Positions 1-10,900 of a stretch of DNA of 64,000 nucleotides are shown here, piece by piece. The notes under the pieces are model-generated. The model searched no databases, was not told where the DNA came from, and saw only the letters and a program-made list of their open reading frames with translations. This DNA comes from Liolophura sinensis (lineage: Eukaryota; Mollusca; Polyplacophora; Chitonida; Chitonidae), in NCBI RefSeq assembly GCF_032854445.1, contig NW_027018083.1, positions 1 to 64,000 on the forward strand. Reading direction: 5' to 3'. How positions within the stretch are numbered: the first letter of the stretch is position 1; every line of letters starts with the position of its first letter. Both the position numbers and the translations under genes were made by a program.

Positions 1-78
1 TAGTACAGTGTATCCGATTTCAATTAACAAAAAGACCAAACAAAAATGCAAAAGTGGAAAAACTGTTCCAGTGCTGCT

Positions 79-332
79 GGTAAGAGGCTAATCCGACGTA
101 TTTTGTCACGAGAAATCGAATGGTGCAAACCGCGTTGCTCTCCGACCAATACTTTTGGCTGTAGCGACAATTGAATGATCATTGATGTCATAGTCACGTG
201 CCAGCAACGGCTCTTACTCCATGGAAACCAGGGAAATTTGCAATTTTTTAAACAGCTGCCGATGCCTGGGCCATTTCCGCATCTTTTAGAACCTTATTGA
301 TGTGCGTCAGTGATCAGTTGTACTTTTTACAG
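79..332 (+). other. Splice-site-like pair (donor GGTAAGAGG, acceptor TTTTTACAG)
   Basis: GGTAAGAGG (79-87) matches the consensus for a eukaryotic 5' splice site. TTGTACTTTTTACAG (318-332) matches a 3' splice site with a pyrimidine tract, giving a hypothetical 253-nt intron and about 297 nt of exon per unit. CTAATCC (88-94) could pass for a branch point but lies close to the donor. The pair recurs in most units, but the donor is altered in several: GCTAAG near 630, CTAGTAAG near 19581, 21780 and 22881, CTCGTAAG near 29479, 38831, 43781 and 58630, and deleted near 59180. Nothing in the sequence shows that it is used. Chance occurrence fixed by amplification is the simpler reading. Confidence 0.2.
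174..258. other. Cluster of short palindromes conserved once per unit
   Basis: Within 85 bp lie four perfect palindromes: AATGATCATT (174-183), CACGTG (195-200), CCATGG (219-224) and CAGCTG (253-258). The same four occur in nearly every unit; exceptions include CCAGGG near 15877, CCTGGA near 12023 and CACCTG near 62094. CACGTG and CAGCTG match the E-box core bound by bHLH proteins in many eukaryotes. Six-base matches are weak evidence, however, and their repetition is expected in any tandem array. They also predict a 550-bp ladder with enzymes cutting at these sites. Confidence 0.5.
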
Positions 333-345
333 CAGACTGTATCTA

Positions 346-367
346 GTACATTGTGTTTTTTATGTAC
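346..367. other. Potential hairpin GTACAT...ATGTAC around a T tract
   Basis: Arms GTACAT and ATGTAC are exact reverse complements separated by ten bases that are mostly T. The structure is present in units with the CATTG/ATGTAC variant. It is weakened where the left arm is GTACTT or GTACCT, or where the right arm is AAGTAC (nine units, first at 31957). In unit 4 the T tract is extended and the A of the right arm is lost near 2009. Changes on the two sides are not compensatory, so I see no selection for pairing. Confidence 0.35.
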
Positions 368-451
368 GAATGGTGTGGTTTTTCTACACGTAGATAAAGA
401 CATTGAGATTGTCTTGGACTTAAAAGTAAGACAATTGCTGGATGAGTAAAA

Positions 452-493
452 TGGGCTTAGCCCAAAGATTTGACGTCTTCTGGGCTACCGAAG
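452..493. other. Dyad symmetry TGGGCTTAGCCCA with adjacent GACGTC
   Basis: TGGGCT-T-AGCCCA (452-464) is a perfect dyad with a one-base centre. GACGTC (472-477), in the context TTGACGTCTTC, lies 7 bp downstream and resembles half of a cAMP-response-type element (TGACGTCA) without matching it fully. A weaker inverted repeat CTTC/GAAG spans 477-493; in units carrying CTACAGAAG the arms extend to CTTCT/AGAAG. The dyad is kept in most units but broken where one G or C is missing, for example near 2659, 7857, 15570, 24363, 48010 and 49109. Confidence 0.4.
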
Positions 494-549
494 GGCACAT
501 AACGTATAGTTAAAAGTTGAATATAGTAACGACCAGTCGCGATTGTGCA

Positions 550-3500
550 TAGTACAGTGTATCCGATTTCAATTAACAAAAAGACCAGGCAAAAATGCAA
601 AAGTGGAAAAAGTGTTCCAGTTGCTGCTGCTAAGAGGCTAATCCGACGTATTTTGTCACGAGAAATCGAATGGTGCAAACCGCGTTGCTCTCCGACCAAT
701 ACTTTTGGCTGTAGCGACAATTGAATGATCATTGATGTCATAGTCACGTGCCCAGCAACGGCTCTTACTCCATGGAAACCAGGGAAATTTGCAATTTTTT
801 AAACAGCTGCCGATGCCTGGCCATTTCCGCATCTTTTAGAACCTTATTGATGTGCGTCAGTGATCAGTTGTACTTTTTACAGCAGACTCTATCTAGTACA
901 TTGTGTTTTTTATGTACGAATGGTGTGGTTTTTCTACACGTAGATAAAGACATTGAGATTGTCTTGGACTTAAAAGTAAGACAATTGCTGGATGAGTTAA
1001 ATGGGCTTAGCCCAAAGATTTGACGTCTTCTGGGCTACCGAAGGGCACATAACGTATAGTTAAAAGTTGAATATAGTAACGACCAGTCGCGATTGTGCAT
1101 AGTACAGTGTATCCGATTTCAATTAACAAAAAGACCAAACAAAAATGCAAAAGTGGAAAAACTGTTCCAGTGCTGCTGGTAAGAGGCTAATCCGACGTAT
1201 TTTGTCACGAGAAATCGAATGGTGCAAACCGCGTTGCTCTCCGACCAATACTTTTGGCTGTAGCGACAATTGAATGATCATTGATGTCATAGTCACGTGC
1301 CAGCAACGGCTCTTACTCCATGGAAACCAGGGAAATTTGCAATTTTTTAAACAGCTGCCGATGCCTGGGCCAATTCCGCATCTTTTAGAACCTTATTGAT
1401 GTGGTTCAGTGATCAGTTGTACTTTTTACAGCAGACTGTATCTAGTACATTGTGTTTTTTATGTACAAATGGTGTGGTTTTTCTACACGTAGATAAAGAC
1501 ATTGAGATTGTCTTGGACTTAGAAGTAAGACAATTGCTGGGTGAGTTAAATGGGCTTAGCCCAAAGATTTGACGTCTTCTGGGCTACAGAAGGGGCACAT
1601 AACTTACAGTCAAAAGTTGAATATAGTAATGACCAGTCGCGATTGTACATAGTAGATTGTATCCGATTTCAAATTAACAAAAAGACCAGGCAAAAGTGGA
1701 AAAACTGTTCCAGTGCTGCTGGTAAGAGGCTAATCCGACGTATTTTGTCACGAGAAATCGAATGGTGCAAACCGCGTTGCTCTCCGACCAATACTTTTGG
1801 CTGTAGCGACAATTGAATGATCATTTATGTCATAGTCACGTGCCCAGCAACGGCTCTTACTCCATGGAAACCAGGGAAATTTGCAATTTTTTAAACAGCT
1901 GCCGATGCCTGGCCCAATTCCGCATCTATTAGAACCTTATTGATGTGGTTCAGTGATCAGTTGTACTTTTTACAGCAGACTGTATCTAGTACATTGTGTT
2001 TTTTTTTTGTACGAATGGTGTGGTTTTTCTACACGTAGATAAAGACATTGAGATTGTCTTGGACTTAAAAGTAAGACAATTGCTGGATGAGTTTAAATGG
2101 GCTTAGCCCAAAGATTGACGTCTTCTGGGCTACCGAAGGGCACATAACGTATAGTTAAAAGTTGAATATAGTAACGACCAGTCGCGATTGTGCATAGTAC
2201 AGTGTATCCGATTTCAATTAACAAAAAGACCAAACAAAAATGCAAAAGTGGAAAAACTGTTCCAGTGCTGCTGGTAAGAGGCTAATCCGACGTATTTTGT
2301 CACGAGAAATCGAATGGTGCAAACCGCGTTGCTCTCCGACCAATACTTTTGGCTGTAGCGACAATTGAATGATCATTGATGTCATAGTCACGTGCCCAGC
2401 AACGGCTCTTACTCCATGGAAACCAGGGAAATTTGCAATTTTTTAAACAGCTGCCGATGCCTGGGCCATTTCCGCATCTTTTAGAACCTTATTGATGTGC
2501 GTCAGTGATCAGTTGTACTTTTTACAGCAGACTGTATCTAGTACATTGTGTTTTTTTATGTACGAATGGTGTGGTTTTTCTACACGTAGATAAAGACATT
2601 GAAATTGTCTTGGACTTAAAAGTAAGACAATTGCTGGATGAGTTAAATGGGCTTAGCCAAAGATTTGACGTCTTCTGGGCTACCGAAGGGCACATAACGT
2701 ATAGTTAAAAGTTGAATATAGTAACGACCAGTCGCGATTGTGCATAGTACAGTGTATCCGATTTCAATTAACAAAAAGACCAGGCAAAAATGCAAAAGTG
2801 GAAAAACTGTTCCAGTGCTGCTGGTAAGAGGCTAATCCGACGTATTTTGTGACGAGAAATCGAATGGTGCAAACCGCGTTGCTCTCCGACCAATACTTTT
2901 GGCTGTAGCGACAATTGAATGATCATTTATGTCATAGTCACGTGCCCAGCAACGGCTCTTACTCCATGGAAACCAGGGAAATTTGCAATTTTTTAAACAG
3001 CTGCCGATGCCTGGGCCAATTCCGCATCTTTTAGAACCTTATTGATGTGCGTCAGTGATCAGTTGTACTTTTTACAGCAGACTGTATCTAGTACATTGTG
3101 TTTTTTATGTACAAATGGTGTGGTTTTTCTACACGTAGATAAAGACATTGAGATTGTCTTGGACTTAGAAGTAAGACAATTGCTGGGTGAGTTAAATGGG
3201 CTTAGCCCAAAGATTTGACGTCTTCTGGGCTACAGAAGGGCACATAACTTACAGTCAAAAGTTGAATATAGTAATGACCAGTCGCGATTGTACATAGTAG
3301 ATTGTATCCGATTTCAAATTAACAAAAAGACCAGGCAAAAATGCAAAAGTGGAAAAACTGTTCCAGTGCTGCTGGTAAGAGGCTAATCCGACGTATTTTG
3401 TCACGAGAAATCGAATGGTGCAAACCGCGTTGCTCTCCGACCAATACTTTTGGCTGTAGCGACAATTGAATGATCATTTATGTCATAGTCACGTGCCCAG

Positions 3501-6044
3501 CAACGGCTCTTACTCCATGGAAACCAGGGAAATTTGCAATTTTTTAAACAGCTGCCGATGCCTGGCCCAATTCCGCATCTATTAGAACCTTATTGATGTG
3601 GTTCAGTGATCAGTTGTACTTTTTACAGCAGACTGTATCTAGTACTTTGTGTTTTTTATGTACAAATGGTGTGGTTTTTCTACACGTAGATAAAGACATT
3701 GAGATTGTCTTGGACTTAGAAGTAAGACAATTGCTGGGTGAGTTAAATGGGCTTAGCCCAAAGATTTGACGTCTTCTGGGCTACAGAAGGGCACATAACT
3801 TACAGTCAAAAGTTGAATATAGTAATGACCAGTCGCGATTGTACATAGTACAGTGTAGCCGATTTCAATTAACAAAAAGACCAGGCAAAAATGCAAAAGT
3901 GGAAAAACTGTTCCAGTGCTATTGGTAAGAGGCTAATCCGACGTATTTTGTCACGAGAAATCGAATGGTGCAAACCGCGTTACTCTCCGACCAATACTTT
4001 TGGCTGTAGCCACAATTGAATGATCATTGATGTCATAGTCACGTGCCCAGCAACGGCTCTTACTCCATGGAAACCAGGGAAATATGCAATTTTTTAACAG
4101 CTGCCGATGCCTGGCCCAATTCTGCATCTATTAGAACCTTATAGATGTGGTTCAGTGATCAGTTGTACTTTTTACAGCAGACTGTATCTAGTACATTGTG
4201 TTTTTTATGTACGAATGGTGTGGTTTTTCTACACGTAGATAAAGACATTGAGATTGTCTTGGACTTAGAAGTAAGACAATTGCTGGGTGAGTTAAATGGG
4301 CTTAGCCCAAAGATTTGACGTCTTCTGGGCTACAGAAGGGCACATAACTTACAGTCAAAAGTTGAATATAGTAATGACCAGTCGCGATTGTACATAGTAC
4401 AGTGTAGCCGATTTCAATTAACAAAAAGACCAGGCAAAAATGCAAAAGTGGAAAAACTGTTCCAGTGCTACTGGTAAGAAGCTAATCCGACGTATTTTGT
4501 CACGAGAAATCGAATGGTGCAAACCGCGTTGCTCTCCGACCAATACTTTTGGCTGTAGCCACAATTGAATGATCATTGATGTCATAGTCACGTGCCCAGC
4601 AACGGCTCTTACTCCATGGAAACCAGGGAAATATGCAATTTTTTAACAGCTGCCGATGCCTGGCCCAATTCTGCATCTATTAGAACCTTATAGATGTGGT
4701 TCAGTGATCAGTTGTACTTTTTACAGCAGACTGTATCTAGTACATTGTGTTTTTTATGTACGAATGGTGTGGTTTTTCTACACGTAGATAAAGACATTGA
4801 GATTGTCTTCGACTTAGAAGTAAGACAATTGCTGGGTGAGTTAAATGGGCTTAGCCCAAAGATTTGACGTCTTCTGGGCTACAGAAGGGCACATAACTTA
4901 CAGTCAAAAGTTGAATATAGTAATGACCAGTCGCGATTGTACATAGTAGATTGTATCCGATTTCAAATTAACAAAAAGACCAGGCAAAAATGCAAAAGTG
5001 GAAAAACAGTTCCAGTGCTGCTGGTAAGAGGCTAATCGGACGTATTTTGTCACGAGAAATCGAATGGTGCAAACCGCGTTGCTCTCCGACCAATACTTTT
5101 GGCTGTAGCGACAATTGAATGATCATTGATGTCATAGTCACGTGCCCAGCAACGGCTCTTACTCCATGGAAACCAGGGAAATTTGCAATTTTTTAAACAG
5201 CTGCCGATGCCTGGCCCAATTCCGCATCTATTAGAACCTTATAGATGTGGTTCAGTGATCAGTTGTACTTTTTACAGCAGACTGTATCTAGTACATTGTG
5301 TTTTTTATGTACGAATGGTGTGGTTTTTCTACACGTAGATAAAGACATTGAGATTGTCTTGGACTTAAAAGTAAGACAATTGCTGGATGAGTTAAATGGG
5401 CTTAGCCCAAAGATTTGACGTCTTCTGGGCTACCGAAGGGCACATAACGTATAGTTAAAAGTTGAATATAGTAACGACCAGTCGCGATTGTGCATAGTAC
5501 AGTGTATCCGATTTCAATTAACAAAAAGACCAGGCAAAAATGCAAAAGTGGAAAAACTGTTCCAGTGCTGCTGGTAAGAAGCTAATCCGACGTATTTTGT
5601 CACGAGAAATCGAATGGTGCAAACCGCGTTGCTCTCCGACCAATACTTTTGGCTGTAGCGACAATTGAATGATCATTGATGTCATAGTCACGTGCCCAGC
5701 AACGGCTCTTACTCCATGGAAACCAGGGAAATTTGCAATTTTTTAAACAGCTGCCGATGCCTGGGCCAATTCCGCATCTTTTAGAACTTTATTGATGTGG
5801 TTCAGTGATCAGTTGTACTTTTTACAGCAGACTGTATCTAGTACATTGTGTTTTTCATGTACAAATGGTGTGGTTTTTCTACACGTAGATAAAGACACTG
5901 AGATTGTCTTGGACTTAGAAGTAAGACAATTGCTGGGTGAGTTAAATGGGCTTAGCCCAAAGATTTGACGTCTTCTGGGCTACAGAAGGGCACATAACTT
6001 ACAGTCAAAAGTTAAATATAGTAATGACCAGTCGCGATTGTACA
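550..6044 (+). repeat. Units 2-11, mixed variants
   Basis: Landmarks fall at 862, 1411, 1955, 2507, 3057, 3608, 4157, 4706, 5257 and 5807. Two junction haplotypes alternate here: GTATAGTTAAAAG with GTGCATAGTACAG, and CTTACAGTCAAAAG with GTACATAGTAGATTG. Units 8 and 9 carry a third combination (GTACATAGTACAG followed by GTAGCCG). Units 8 and 9 are close copies of each other, sharing GCCACAATTG, AAATATGC, ATTCTGCATC and TTATAGATG. No gene is present. Confidence 0.9.
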
Positions 6045-7691
6045 TAGTAGATTGTATCCGATTTCAAATTAACAAAAAGACCAGGCAAAAATGCAAAAGT
6101 GGAAAAACTGTTCCAGTGCTGCTGGTAAGAGGCTAATCGGACGTATTTTGTCACGAGAAATCGAATGGTGCAAACCGCGTTGCTCCCCGACCAATACTTT
6201 TGGCTGTAGCGACAATTGAATGATCATTGATGTCATAGTCACGTGCCTAGCAACGGCTCTTACTCCATGGAAACCAGGGAAATATGCAATTTTTTAACAG
6301 CTGCCGATGCCTGGCCCAATTCTGCATCTATTAGAACCTTATAGATGTGGTTCAGTGATCAGTTGTACTTTTTACAGCAGACTGTATCTAGTACTTTGTG
6401 TTTTTTATGTACAAATGGTGTGGTTTTTCTACACGTAGATAAAGACATTGAGATTGTCTTGGACTTAGAAGTAAGACAATTGCTGGGTGAGTTAAATGGG
6501 CTTAGCCCAAAGATTTGACGTCTTCTGGGCTACAGAAGGGCACATAACTTACAGTCAAAAGTTGAATATAGTAATGACCAGTCGCGATTGTACATAGTAC
6601 AGTGTAGCCGATTTCAATTAACAAAAAGACCAGGCAAAAATGCAAAAGTGGAAAAACTGTTCCAGTGCTACTGGTAAGAGGCTAATCCGACGTATTTTGT
6701 CACGAGAAATCGAATGGTGCAAACCGCGTTGCTCTCCGACCAATACTTTTGGCTGTAGCCACAATTGAATGATCATTGATGTCATAGTCACGTGCCAGCA
6801 ACGGCTCTTACTCCATGGAAACCAGGAAATATGCAATTTTTTAACAGCTGCCGATGCCTGGCCCAATTCTGCATCTATTAGAACCTTATAGATGTGGTTC
6901 AGTGATCAGTTTGTACTTTTTACAGCAGACTGTATCTAGTACATTGTGTTTTTTATGTACGAATGGTGTGGTTTTTCTACACGTAGATAAAGACATTGAG
7001 ATTGTCTTGGACTTAAAAGTAAGACAATTGCTGGGTGAGTTAAATGGGCTTAGCCCAAAGATTTGACGTCTTCTGGGCTACAGAAGGGCACATAACTTAT
7101 AGTCAAAAGTTGAATATAGTAATGACCAGTCGCGATTGTACATAGTAGATTGTTTCCGATTTGAAATTAACAAAAGACCAGGCAAAAATGCAAAAGTGGA
7201 AAAACTGTTCCAGTGCTGCTGGTAAGAGGCTAATCCGACGTATTTTGTCACGAGAAATCGAATGGTGCAAACCGCGTTGCTCTGCGACCAATACTTTTGG
7301 CTGTAGCCACAATTGAATGATCATTGATGTCATAGTCACGTGCCCAGCAACGGCTCTTACTCCATGGAAACCAGGGAAATATGGAATTTTTTAACAGCTG
7401 CCGATGCCTGGCCCAATTCTGCATCTATTAGAACCTTATAGATGTGGTTCAGTGATCAGTTGTACTTTTTACAGCAGACTGTATCTAGTACTTTGTGTTT
7501 TTTATGTACAAATGGTGTGGTTTTTCTACACGTAGATAAAGACATTGAGATTGTCTTGGACTTAGAAGTAAGACAATTGCTGGGTGAGTTAAATGGGCTT
7601 AGCCCAAAGATTTGACGTCTTCTGGGCTACAGAAGGGCACATAACTTACAGTCAAAAGTTGAATATAGTAATGACCAGTCGCGATTGTACA
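6045..7691 (+). repeat. Three-unit block C, copy 1 (units 12-14)
   Basis: Landmarks are at 6357, 6904 and 7454. Units 12 and 14 carry TACTTTGTG with CTTAGAAGTAAG, and unit 13 carries GTGCTACTGG. Unit 14 has AAATATGGAATTT, a G variant seen elsewhere only in unit 45. The same order of variants returns 17.3 kb downstream at 23355-25000, so the three units were copied as a block. Unit 14 also has private changes (GTTTCCGATTTG near 7152 and one A fewer in AACAAAAGACC). Confidence 0.8.
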
Positions 7692-7945
7692 TAGTACAGT
7701 GTAGCCGATTTCAATTAACAAAAAGACCAGGCAAAAATGCAAAAGTGGAAAAACTGTTCCAGTGCTACTGGTAAGAAGCTAATCCGACGTATTTTGTCAT
7801 TGAGATTGTCTTGGACTTAGAAGTAAGACAATTGCTGGGTGAGTTAAATGGGCTTAGCCAAAGATTTGACGTCTTCTGGGCTACAGAAGGGCACATAACT
7901 TATAGTCAAAAGTTGAATATAATAATGACCAGTCGCGATTGTACA
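7692..7945 (+). repeat. Truncated unit, 254 bp, internal 294-bp deletion
   Basis: The unit starts normally (TAGTACAGTGTAGCC) and runs to ATTTTGTCA. It then continues directly into TTGAGATTGTC, which in a full unit lies 294 bp further on. The lost part runs from CGAGAAATC to AAAGACA and includes the palindrome cluster, the landmark and the hairpin. The two sides of the break share only CA (7798-7799), so the join shows 2-bp microhomology. It is the only large deletion in the window and keeps the reading direction of the array. An end-joining or replication-slippage event is likelier than unequal crossover between long matched stretches, which would keep unit length. Confidence 0.93.
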
Positions 7946-10900
7946 TAGTAGATTGTATCCGATTTCAAATTAACAAAAAGACCAGGCAAAAATGCACAAG
8001 TGGAAAAACTGTTCCAGTGCTGCTGGTAAGAGGCTAATCCGACGTATTTTGTCACGAGAAATCGAATGGTGCAAACCGCGTTGCTCTCCGACCAATACTT
8101 TTGGCTGTAGCGACAATTGAATGATCATTGATGTCATAGTCACGTGCCCAGCAACGGCTCTTACTCCATGGAAACCAGGGAAATTTGCAATTTTTTAAAC
8201 AGCTGCCGATGCCTGGCCCAATTCCGCATCTATTAGAACCTTATAGATGTGGTTCAGTGATCAGTTGTACTTTTTACAGCAGACTGTATCTAGTACATTG
8301 TGTTTTTTATGTACGAATGGTGTGGTTTTTCTACACGTAGATAAAGACATTGAGATTGTCTTGGACTTAAAAGTAAGACAATTGCTGGATGAGTTAAATG
8401 GGCTTAGCCCAAAGATTTGACGTCTTCTGGGCTACCGAAGGGCACATAACGTATAGTTAAAAGTTGAATATAGTAACGACCAGTCGCGATTGTGCATAGT
8501 ACAGTGTATCCGATTTCAATAACAAAAAGACCAGGCAAAAATGCAAAAGTGGAAAAACTGTTCCAGTGCTGCTGGTAAGAGGCTAATCCGACGTATTTTG
8601 TCACGAGAAATCGAATGGTGCAAACCGCGTTGCTCTCCGACCAATACTTTTGGCTGTAGCGACAATTGAATGATCATTGATGTCATAGTCACGTGCCCAG
8701 CAACGGCTCTTACTCCATGGAAACCAGGGAAATTTGCAATTTTTTAAACAGCTGCCGATGCCTGGGCCATTTTCGCATCTTTTAGAACGTTATTGATGTG
8801 CGTCAGTGATCAGTTGTACTTTTTACAGCAGACTGTATCTAGTACATTGTGTTTTTTATGTACGAATGGTGTGGTTTTTCTACACGTAGATAAAGACATT
8901 GAGATTGTCTTGGACTTAAAAGTAAGACAATTGCTGGGTGAGTTAAATGGGCTTAGCCCAAAGATTTGACGTCTTCTGGGCTACAGAAGGGCACATAACT
9001 TATAGTCAAAAGTTGAATATAGTAATGACCAGTCGCGATTGTACATAGTAGATTGTATCCGATTTCAAATTAACAAAAAGACCAGGCAAAAATGCAAAAG
9101 TGGAAAAACTGTTCCAGTGCTGCTGGTAAGAGGGTAATCCGACGTATTTTGTCACGAGAAATCGAATGGTGCAAACCGCGTTGCTCTCCGACCAATACTT
9201 TTGGCTGTAGCGACAATTGAATGAGCATTGCATTGATGTCATAGTCACGTGCCTAGCAACGGCTCTTACTCCATGGAAACCAGGGATATTTGCAATTTTT
9301 TAAACAGCTGCCGATGCCTGGCCCAATTCCGCATCTATTAGAACCTTATAGATGTGGTTCAGTGATCAGTTGTACTTTTTACAGCAGACTGTATCTAGTA
9401 CATTGTGTTTTTTATGTACGAATGGTGTGGTTTTTCTACACGTAGATAAAGACATTGAAATTGTCTTGGACTTAGAAGTAAGACAATTGCTGGATGAGTT
9501 AAATGGGCTTAGCCCAAAGATTTGACGTCTTCTGGGCTACCGAAGGGCACATAACGTATAGTTAAAAGTTTAATATAGTAACGACCAGTCGCGATTGTGC
9601 ATAGTACAGTGTATCCGATTTCAATTAACAAAAAGACGAGGCAAAAATGCAAAAGTGGAAATACTGTTCCAGTGCTGCTGGTAAGAGGCTAATCCGACGT
9701 ATTTTGTCACGAGAAATCGAATGGTGCAAAACCGCGTTGCTCTCCGACCAATACTTTTGGCTGTAGCGACAATTGAATGATCATTGATGTCATAGTCACG
9801 TGCCCAGCAACGGCTCTTACTCCATGGAAACCAGGGAAATTTGCAATTTTTTAAACAGCTGCCGATGCCTGGGCCAATTCCGCATCTTTTAGAACCTTAT
9901 TGATGTGGTTCAGTGATCAGTTGTTCTTTTTACAGCAGACTGTATCTAGTACATTGTGTTTTTTATATACGAATGGTGTGGTTTTTCTACACGTAGATAA
10001 AGACATTGAGATTGTCTTGGACTTAAAAGTAAGACAATTGCTGGATGAGTTAAATGGGCTTAGCCCAAAGATTTGACGTCTTCTGGGCTACCGAAGGGCA
10101 CATAACGTATAGTTAAAAGTTGAATATAGTAACGACCAGTCGCGATTGTGCATAGTACAGTGTATCCGATTTCAATTAACAAAAAGACCAGGCAAAAATG
10201 CAAAAGTGAAAAAGTGTTCCAGTGCTGCTGGTAAGAGGCTAATCCGACGTATTTTGTGACGAGAAATCGAATGGTGCAAACCGCGTTGCTTCCCGACCAT
10301 ACTTTTGGCTGTAGCGACAATTGAATGATCATTGATGTCATAGTCACGTGCCCAGCAACGGCTCTTACTCCATGGAAACCAGGGAAATTTGCAATTTTTT
10401 AAACAGCTGCCGATGCCTGGGCCAATTCCGCATCTTTTAGAACCTTATTGATGTGGTTCAGTGATCAGTTGTTCTTTTTACAGCAGACTGTATCTAGTAC
10501 ATTGTGTTTTTTATGTACAAATGGTGTGGTTTTTCTACACGTAGATAAAGACATTGAGATTGTCTTGGACTTAAAAGTAAGACAATTGCTGGGTGAGTTA
10601 AATGGGATTAGCCCAAAGATTTAACGTCTTCTGGGCTACAGAAGGGCACATAACTTATAGTCAAAAGTTGAATATAGTAATGACCAGTCGCGATTGTACA
10701 TAGTAGATTGTATCCGATTTCAAATTAACAAAAAGACCAGGCAAAAATGCAAAAGTGGAAAAACTGTTCCAGTGCTGTTGGTAAGAGACTAATCCGACGT
10801 ATTTTGTGACGAGAAATCGAATGGTGCAAACTGCGTTGCTCTCCGACCAATACTTTGTGCTGTAGCCACAATTGAATGATCATTGATGTCATAGTCACGT

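Larger units (their letters stand above)
1..549 (+). repeat. Reference satellite unit (unit 1)
   Basis: I set the unit phase at TAGTACAGTG, where the window happens to begin. In order, the unit holds: an A-rich stretch (about 1-60, 30% GC); a GC-richer part (about 61-240) with a GGTAAGAGG site, the 10-bp palindrome AATGATCATT, CACGTG and CCATGG; a T-rich tract followed by CAGCTG (241-258); TGATCA (311-316); a potential hairpin (346-367); a dyad TGGGCTTAGCCCA (452-464); GACGTC (472-477); and a variable junction that joins the next unit. I see no internal tandem subrepeat, so 550 bp is the basic unit and not a multimer of something shorter. Unit 1 differs from most by lacking one C before CAGCAACGG and by GAGTAAAATGGG in place of GAGTTAAATGGG. 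Confidence 0.93.

Noticed and set aside
105-125. CENP-B box on the minus strand (TTCGATTTCTCGTG)
   Set aside because: It has TTCG, but the required A and CGGG positions do not match. Other TTCG occurrences do no better.
90-130. Resemblance of CCGACGTATTTTGTCACGAG to a spliced-leader exon, with an Sm-like ATTTTG
   Set aside because: About 14 of 20 positions agree with the dinoflagellate leader as I recall it, but no donor GT follows CACGAG. No promoter or stem-loops are evident, and chance similarity in a 20-base window is likely.
290-330. Pol III B-box-like GGTTCAGTGATC suggesting a tRNA-derived unit
   Set aside because: It departs from GGTTCGANTCC at core positions, has no matching A box upstream and no cloverleaf, and many units read GCGTCAG or GGGTCAG instead.
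346-367. Hairpin as a conserved RNA structure or terminator
   Set aside because: Left- and right-arm variants among units do not compensate each other, and the T tract lies in the loop and not after the stem.
2000-2011. T8 run in unit 4 as a polymerase III terminator
   Set aside because: It is a one-unit expansion of the ordinary T6 tract with loss of one A. No transcription unit precedes it.
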